DNA of 64,000 bases from Prostheceraeus crozeri (lineage: Eukaryota; Platyhelminthes; Polycladida; Euryleptidae): positions 620,001 to 684,000 of the forward strand of contig CAJQUW010008924.1 in the NCBI GenBank assembly GCA_907163375.1. The letters run 5' to 3'. The notes beneath the pieces were generated by a model, which did not search any database, was not told the origin of the DNA, and was given only the letters and a program-made list of their open reading frames with translations. How positions within the stretch are numbered: position 1 is the stretch's first letter; every line of letters starts with the position of its first letter. Of this stretch, positions 56,648 to 64,000 are shown in pieces. Position numbers and translations under genes: made by a program.

Positions 56648-57195
56648 TCAAGGAAAAGTTCTGACCGATTGCTCGATCTCTGATCGGCCAACAGAGGCAG
56701 CATTTCGTTTGATGATACCTTGCGCACTTGCACGAACAAGTGAGATGGAGACTCTGCCACATATAGACAATGTCACAACATCTCTGAATGCCGCTCCTGT
56801 TTGTGTCGACAGTCTGCGACTAAGGCGAGTGATAAAATGGGTGGCTTCGTCTCCAAGGGCACCATATGCTGTTAGAGCAAATGGGAGACATATCCATCCC
56901 AACTCGCGGCATTTTTTCCGTTATTGCTCCGCTTCCTGTCCTCAGCTGTGGCTGTCACATGTTGGACTGTTAGGCTCGCTCCTGTTATATTCGTGTGGTT
57001 GAGCGGGTGCGTAACAGTCACATCCACGGCCGCTGGCTTGCCGAGAGACCAATCAGGTATGCAAATGTCAGCTGGACGCGTTTCCGGATTAAGCTAACCA
57101 AGTCCATTCCCCTTCTCGAGATGGGGTCGTAGTAAAGCACGTTTACAGGAATCGTAAAGAACGTTTCGTATGCTGTTGTGCCGCGTCACCACATC
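56648..57195 (-). pseudogene. C-terminal fragment of a LINE-like reverse transcriptase, right-arm copy
   Basis: Inverted copy of 9583-10127. The second frame (56902-56648, MGWICLPFALTAYG to EIEQSVRTFP) is identical to the left-arm frame over 84 residues. The first frame carries additional changes, including a stop in the LEKGNGLGQLN region. The 97-residue plus-strand frame over it is a shadow. Confidence 0.6.
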
Positions 57196-57287
57196 TCCTC
57201 CTTTGTTGCATATCAGAGCATGTTGTCCATATGGGTCTAGAACAACCGAAGGGGTCTAATATCTTATCTCTCCAGTCGCATCATAGC

Positions 57288-57918
57288 CAGGGCCGTAGCC
57301 AGGAATTTGGAAAGGGGGGGGGCTAATTTTGGATATTTGATAAGGCATGTATTCTATTAAATACGCTTATTATAAATACAATTCAAATACACCTGAATGT
57401 ATGTAGATCGAATATCCATGTTTCCAGTTCTTCGCCTTTTGGCTGGTGGCTCTGGGTCAGACCTATTAAAAAAAAGATGTGTATCGTAGGAGTACACGAG
57501 ATCGAATTAACACACACAGAAAGTGAAACTTAACAGATGGCAAGAATGGAGACTCGGAAAGATTCACACGTCCGGCCGAGTAAGCGTTACACCATTAAAC
57601 AGATAGCATAGGTAGGATGCTAACTAACTGTTGAATTGGATAATGTGTCCGAAATTTTTGTTTACATTTGGCAACTAGTTGAACAACTCAATGATTATCA
57701 AATTGGATCTCGCTGTCAATCGCAACTTTCTTTGAAGTGGTCAAACAAAGGGGTCTTGTTACTTGTACATTGCGTCACCAGATGACCGAACGAAACGATG
57801 ATGTGGCGTAATATTGCAATCTCAGGTTTGAGATGAAATTTGAGAGGAAATTTAAAATTGATCTCATCTCTAAGGGGGCGCTATAGCCCTAGCAGCCCTC
57901 CCCCTAGCTACGCTACTG
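57288..57918. mobile_element. hAT-type MITE with 8-bp target duplication
   Basis: 631 bp. It begins CAGGGCCGTAGCCAGG and ends in the inverse of CAGTAGCGTAGCTAGG, with G runs just inside both ends. ATCATAGC is duplicated at 57280-57287 and 57919-57926. The left arm near 9490 carries the empty site with one copy (CATGATGC when inverted). The ends match the widespread animal hAT pattern CAGnnGCGTAGCnAGG. No coding sequence: a non-autonomous element that arrived after the arms were duplicated. Confidence 0.9.
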
Positions 57919-57926
57919 ATCATAGC

Positions 57927-59338
57927 TACATTCTAACCATTTATTTACTCCTGGCGGGTAAGATATTGCACATGTATTGCATAACTGCTATCACCACAGC
58001 AGCATTGAATTTTTCATTCATATCGCGCTCTATGATATGATAGAAATGAATAATGCATATAAATCCATTTCTATGTTCATCAATATAAGCATTCAAAATT
58101 AAAATCGATTCTAGCTATAGCAACACACTTCGATTATTCAAATTGATATTGAAAAAGTTGACTTTTGTGATCTGTCTGCATCATCATTCAGTTACTATTT
58201 TTGGTTTAGTTGATACATTTCGAGAAAACCAACGCATCACAGAGGTAATGCATTTCCTTTATCGTCACTTCAAATTACAAATAATAGTATGTTGATGCTT
58301 CCTACGGTATATAAAGGTAGTCATTTTCTTGAAATGTTTTACTTAGCGGACAATTAAGCGATATTCGACGGCATTAGGATAAGGTGTTATGAAATTTTTT
58401 GTCATTTCGTCACATGCATTTTTCCACATAATGCAATATCTAGACCTAGAAAATTCCATTTGTCGGTTAAGTAGCAATGCCTTTTGAATTTCAATTCAAA
58501 TGTGCTGCATTCAGACAGAAACCTGCAGTATTCTATTTTAAAACTCAAGTCAGATTAAAGCTTGTTGTGATCAACGTAAATCATGTTGCATTCAAATTAA
58601 GACCATTCGCCGTATATTCAAAACATCAAAGCATGTCAATGGCTCATCAAAATAATAGGATAATATAAGGATAGGAATTCGTTTATTTTCAAATTTACTA
58701 AAAATAGACAGAACAGTGTTATTAGATTGCACATAAATACAAGACATGCATAACAATAAAATAATCAAGATATGTGTACATGACATGTTTCATGGATGAA
58801 GAGATGAAGCACTGTCAATTCGTGGCAGTCGTGACATGACACGCAGCTCAGATCAGTGATTAAGTCTGAATTATTGTTCAGTGTTTGTCTTATAACTTAA
58901 TAAATATTTCCCCGGTTGTGATTGTTGTAATGTGATTAATCAGGCAATATAATTCATGTGTTGTTGTGCAATCATATAATTACTGTACTTGTATTAATTA
59001 ATATATTTTTCATTAGAGGGTCTATAATGACATGAAGTCACTGATCATTAAATTTAGCGATTCGACTGTACTACACAGAACTGCCAATCAACGACGTCTA
59101 CATAAAACACTTGTCCATACGTACAAATAAGACTAGGAAAATGTATGCATGTAGATTTCCTTCAGTTTTTGAATTTGCATCGCGTGGAAACATTGTTTCA
59201 CTTTTTTTACAAATGACTGAGGTCTGACTCAATTGTTTGCTAGAATAAGCTTATTATATTATATTTGAACGGGTTTGAGAGACTTAAGCACGCTAATAAA
59301 ACTAGCGTAAGTGTAGAAAGTGCCTTGACCGTGCATTA
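57927..59338. repeat. Right-arm repeat, AT-rich, no gene
   Basis: Inverted partner of about 8070-9480. No protein recognised. It contains the empty site TCATATCGCGCTCTATGATA of the LINE-like insertion found at 20433-20874. Confidence 0.7.
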
Positions 59339-59653
59339 TAAAATAATTAGAAAATCTGGGAATAGGCCAAGTGTTTATATTGATAGAAAATATAAAAAAT
59401 GTATGAATTAGAAAAATTATTACAAACTCCGATACGCATTTCATTGACCACCGGTCAATATCATCAGGGAGTATAAATATAATAAATATAATAAATATAA
59501 ATAATATAAATATATTTATACTCCCTGATGATATTGACCGGTGGTCAATGAAATGCGTATCGGAATTTGTAATAATTTGTCTAATTCATACATTTTTTAT
59601 ATTTTCTATCAATATAAACACTTGGCCTATTCCCAGATTTTCTAATTATTTTA
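59339..59653. repeat. Large palindrome with 141-bp arms
   Basis: Arms 59339-59479 and 59513-59653 are inverted copies with very few mismatches, around a 33-base A/T spacer of ATAAATATA units. Each arm matches 7935-8070 in the left part of the window. The arms contain CATTGACCACCGGTCAATAT, itself nearly palindromic. Confidence 0.9.
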
Positions 59654-61304
59654 CTAGCATAAGTGGCAACCCTATAGCAACATTTGAAAATTTTAATTTA
59701 ATTTTGCTTCACACTTATGGTGATGAATGGCAGGTCGATTTTCAAGTAGACATATGAACTTGTTGAATGTTCATGTATAGTCGACACGCACGTAAGTGGT
59801 AGGGCAACATCCCTGTATTAATTACATCGCCAATATGATCACAGTTTCAATTGGATTAAATGAACTATTTTTGATATCTGGCACTGCATGTGAGATTGGC
59901 ATTTTGACTATTTTGGAAAAAATTACCAATAAACTTGCTGGCATGATAGCAATGCAAATGAAAGAATGATATTTTACAAATAGGCCTACAAAAAATCGCT
60001 AAGTAGTTTGGAGAAGTCATGTTATTATAATTACCTTCGATGGGATGTGATATTACTTCAAAGCAAAGCGCTTTCAATAGTACTATTATCATTAAAGTTT
60101 GTTGTTTCACAAATTACCCTGATGCTGAAGGAATAAAATATATCAGAGTCCGCAGTATTATTCCGATAAAATCTCTACCTGATTTTGTTGAGGGGAGTGT
60201 CATAAAATCGTACCTTAGAATGTATTTATTAGCATGTGCGATTACAGACATTTGAAATCGATCAAGTTGAGCAAAGCAAGTTATGGCACTGCACATTGAT
60301 TTTTATTGACCTCAGAAAGTATTGTGTTAGTTAGGCTAATATCTAATTTAGTTAAGTGCAAGCTTAATTAAAGTATGAAAGTTAATAAAAAGCAGCAAAC
60401 TCGAAAATTTCCCAAAAAGCAGAAGTAGGTGTTCAATTTTTGCATGAAGACTAATTAAATATATAGCTGTTCAAGAAATTTCTTTCGCAATTAAATTCCT
60501 TTTCAAGCTAAGTGTTTTAGGACTCTCAGGAAAATTTTCATTCTATTTGATTTTTATAAGTTTCATGCCACTAAACTAAGTATTTAAAAATCTCTAGCAT
60601 CTCATGGATAGCATTAAACACAAAAATAGCTTGCAAAGATCTACCCTTGTTAAAAATTGATCAGATATTTTTTCAGACCTCAGGAACATAATCACCATAA
60701 AAAACTGAACCTATGATATAAAACTTTTCACTGCTTGCCATGACCTACCTCTCTTTGGAGTTTATACTCTGCCTCCTTAGTCCCTCCATGCATACATACA
60801 TGTACGTTGAATACTTAATAGAACATGAAATAAAATCTAATGGCGATGTACGTGAATTTGTGAAAATATTGTGCAGATAGACTGTGTTACAAAAAGAAGA
60901 ATTTTCGAAGAAAATTTTCTTCGAATTGAATTTTTGCGCTTATATCCATTCCAAATTCATTTCCTTAAAGTTTATGAAGAGTAGTTTTAGAAATTTGAGC
61001 TGATTGTACTTCACATAGTTTAATTTTGTGGCTACGATGATTTGAAATCGATGTGAAGTAAAGATCATGTCGAATGGACGCTATGTATCACCATATTTTG
61101 GGATGTGACACTACAATTCAGTTCAGTTGAGACAGACAGATGATCAGTTCATGTTTAAATGAATGATTCAAACACTTGAATACTGAAATCATGTCCAAAT
61201 GAAGAAATATTGAGAATCTGTGAGACATTTAAGTTGAAATTTAGGAACTGTATAAATGTGATGGACAAAATTGTGTCCCTCCCTCCGACAAGAATGCACT
61301 ACAG
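59654..61304. other. AT-rich DNA unique to the right part, no gene
   Basis: I find no counterpart of this stretch in the left arm and no recognisable protein. Short frames such as 59865-60110 and 60040-60255 are typical of chance frames in AT-rich DNA. Confidence 0.5.
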
Positions 61305-64000
61305 TAAATGAATGTTCATCCATCATGTAGTGAAGATTTGTTTTGAAAACGTCTTGACCTATCAATGATTTATCAATGAAGGCTCCAACATTCCTTTTTC
61401 CCACCACACAAATCATATTTAGTAAATGAGACAGTAAAGAAATGTGTCTCCTATCCGACATGTAGATCATCGCAACTAACAGCACGAAGTGCTGGAATGC
61501 ATCATCGCCAACTTTTGTTTTGGTTGCTCCATGTGGTCAACTAATAATATTAACGCCAAAAATTAAACATTTAAAATGTGTGTTGGCTATCCTACAGAAA
61601 CGAAAATTCAAAATGGCTGGCAAAAATAATTTAAAATATCCTTTTTTAATTTGCGCATGAATTTTTGCTAGTATATGACTTATTCCTCTTTTGTGATTAT
61701 CATTGAAAAGTGCACATTTCACGTGTTTGTTTTCTTCATTTAAATCAGTCGTTGGGTGTCTCGTGATAACGGAAACTATAATACATGATTCACAAAAATG
61801 GCTTCACCCTTTCGCGTCTAAAACGAGTATACTCGTGATGATAGGCTACTTGCTCTTTATAAAATGTTCTATTCACGACGACTCCCTACTATTTTGTCAG
61901 AGGTTCTGATTAAAAGTTTTGATGAACAGTGGGTCTATCGAATTTTATATGTAATAAGGATGTAAATTTCAAGAAACGATGCAATATGATATTTAATTCA
62001 GATATTACAACAAATCGTGCAATTTGCTCGTTGCAATTTGAAGTTCTTCTTAGGCATCATTATGTATTCAATCTCAAATCTTGTACTTTTATGTAAGCTT
62101 TACGTACAAATATTAATCTTTGATTCATTCACTACCCCTGCGCCTGATTTCAAAATATTTAATGATATCCTTCTCTTTTCTACTAATATTTTTACCTGCA
62201 GTTAGTACTGACCTTCGATTCCGATAATAATTCAAAAGTAATTTTCTATGAAAGAAACGACGTCGTTCAAAGAGGTGAGAAATTACAACAGAATTTTGTC
62301 GCTCTATCAGGCAAAATCGAGCTACAGCTTCCAACATTTTGATTTGGAAAACACTGAAATGTGAGACTACCAAACGTTCTTGCATAAAAGGATCCATCTA
62401 GAAAGAGTTAATGCGAGACAAGAAACTGGTTGTGCTTTATAGAAATAGAACTGAAGCTTGATTGATAGCGAAATATGTTGCAGGGAGATCATATGAAGCG
62501 TGTTCGTCACGAGATCATGTCGGTCCGTGAAAATAATGCCGCGATCAGGATTCGAACCGCAGTCCGGAGTTTGGGAACCCCTGCAATAAGAAGGGTAGAT
62601 GAAAGAGCCCATCCTACTTTTGAATCCAAATTTTTTTAATCCACACGTATTTCATATGCAAACACAAAAATACTATGCGACTGATTAAAGGTACATAAAA
62701 TGCACACTGGAGGCCCTTTTCCAGTGATTATAGACCAAGTCTCCTTTCTATCAAGATACTTGATAGTGTGATACACAGAATTAAATATTTTGTTTATCTG
62801 CTTCGGTTTGCTAGAAGTGTGATTAATACGAAATAAACGGCACATCGAGGAACGTATTTAGTGGGCAAAAAGGAATTCCTAATACCTGCTACCTAATATG
62901 TGCTTCAATAGCCAAAATTCCTTCAGATCCGAAGAATTCAGATCATTGCGCACAAGTTTTCTCCATAATGTTGGCCCTTCCGATCATTACTAAAAAAGTA
63001 GCAGGCGTACGAAAAATAGTTCATTTGATGTTTTCACATCCTCTCCTCGGCATTTCTCGCTGTATAGTGCATATACTGAATCAAATGTCAGCCAAGACAG
63101 CGATGTGTGTTTTGGTGTGTGCGAAGTGATATATCACAGCACGCACGCATCTCTCACTAGCTCTGGTGTCCTCTGCTGACAGCTTATTGTTTGCCATTTC
63201 CACGAATTATCCATTCGAGAAGGAGCAAGTTGTCCAATTCTGTGATGTGCCATGTGCCATTTCGATATTAAGATTACATGTAACCCTTCCTTTCTAGGAA
63301 ACCGAGTCGCGCGCAGATGAATCTAATTCTGTGCCCTCGGTATCTACTGAAGCCGCTATTCTTTATTTTATGATATGAAATTATAATTAGTTTCTGATGG
63401 TTTGAATCTTATGAAATATATATTTATCTTTCAGATAATGCCGACTTCCGTACTCTTCATAATTCTCGGAGTTCTCATGGCCAGTTTTATTCTCGGTGGA
63501 ATGTCCCATGCTCCAAGCAATGATATTGAAAGAAAAACTGAATTGCATGGTAAGGCGAAAAGTGAAAGCAATAAGCTGGATGTGAACAAGCACGAGATTG
63601 TGAAAAGAGAATATGCGGCTCTTTCTCAGGACTCAATAGTCAAGAATGAAAGAAGTAAGAGAACATTTTTAAAAAAAATTTTGGAAATGTTGTTCCATTT
63701 GGACGAAAAGGAGGAAGGAGTCGAGGCAGAACATTAACAAATGGGATAGGTGCCGCGGGCATGCTAGCTGCTCAAGGAGAGGAAGAACCTCCTCAGCATA
63801 GAGAATGAACAAATCCATGTCATTTATGCATGGTTTTTCTGAGACACTAAGATTGATAACCCACTGCGCAATACATCAGGAGCAAGACTGAGGAGCTTGC
63901 AACTTCTCTGAGTCATCTAATTGATCTTAGTGCATGTATAAAAGATGTAGTTTAAATATCAGTAAATTTTATTGATCTGTTGTCTCTAATTGCTTGATTT
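61305..64000. repeat. Duplicated unit, copy 3 (inverted)
   Basis: Inverted counterpart of 5855-7890 joined to the counterpart of 16766-17477, without the Copia element; its uninterrupted site (ACAACAAATCGTGC near 62008) is the empty target. It runs off the window end. It carries the third peptide gene on plus and the B-box relic at 62548-62558. Confidence 0.85.
63402..63737 (+). CDS. Small secreted peptide precursor, copy 3
   Basis: 111 residues, or 99 from the preferred Met of MPTSVLFIILG, again directly behind a TTTATCTTTCAG acceptor-like site. Signal and pro-region are nearly identical to copy 1 through HEIVKREYA. The linker reads ALSQDSIVKNERSKR, then TFLKKILEMLFHLDEKEEGVEAEH and stop. 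DNA alignment shows small insertions and deletions against copy 1 beyond the second dibasic site, so the last two dozen residues are in a different frame and acidic rather than basic. In the adjacent frame the DNA still encodes GRTLTNGIG and EEEPPQHRE down to 63808, as in copy 1. It is therefore either a recently damaged copy or a variant with a new mature end. The 3' end lies beyond the window. Confidence 0.45.
   Translation: MNLMKYIFIFQIMPTSVLFIILGVLMASFILGGMSHAPSNDIERKTELHGKAKSESNKLDVNKHEIVKREYAALSQDSIVKNERSKRTFLKKILEMLFHLDEKEEGVEAEH

Noticed and set aside
1-64000. CRISPR arrays, bacterial operons, rRNA genes
   Set aside because: No regularly spaced repeats, no ribosome-binding-site-led gene runs and no rRNA-like sequence; the DNA is clearly animal.

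Overview
The window is eukaryotic nuclear DNA from an invertebrate animal. It is AT-rich and gene-poor, carries spliced genes with consensus GT/AG junctions, and holds a zoo of metazoan transposons (piggyBac, P, PIF/Harbinger, hAT-like, Copia, Penelope-like and a zinc-finger LINE-like family). The frequent short tract TAGGCCTA fits many marine invertebrates, but the species cannot be named from the sequence. There are no bacterial operons, no CRISPR array and no rRNA.

Layout. 1-5.8 kb: AT-rich flank with a foldback element and a decayed piggyBac. 5.8-10.5 kb: first copy of a duplicated unit carrying a small secreted-peptide gene on the minus strand, then a 5'-truncated LINE-like fragment. 10.5-17.5 kb: second copy of the unit, split by a young Copia LTR element (12.2-16.8 kb). 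17.5-20.9 kb: AT-rich tract, a G/T-rich island and another LINE-like fragment. 21.1-24.5 kb: two neighbouring copies of a TIR element with perfect 7-bp target duplications. 24.7-28.7 kb: half of a nested inverted repeat and a longer LINE-like copy (zinc finger to C-terminus). 28.7-33.5 kb: part of the large left arm, with a Harbinger element. 33.5-48.8 kb: the loop between the arms, holding a Penelope-like fragment, an intact intronless sigma-type glutathione S-transferase (GST) gene, a P element nested inside a hAT-like element, and an unassigned DDE transposon. 48.8-64 kb: the right arm, an inverted and nearly identical copy of 5.9-10.5 kb plus 28.7-33.5 kb, ending in a third secreted-peptide gene.

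The window is thus one huge imperfect inverted duplication around a GST-bearing loop. The right arm lacks 18 kb present on the left, and its junction is what recombination between two direct copies of a LINE-like 3' tail would leave. The host genes that look real are the GST gene and the secreted-peptide family. The three peptide genes share a near-identical signal and pro-region up to a Lys-Arg site and then differ sharply, a pattern seen in families of processed secreted peptides. This family is the best candidate here for something undescribed. Everything else is mobile-element sequence or unassigned AT-rich DNA. Because the arms are so alike, an assembly artefact must be excluded before the large-scale structure is trusted.
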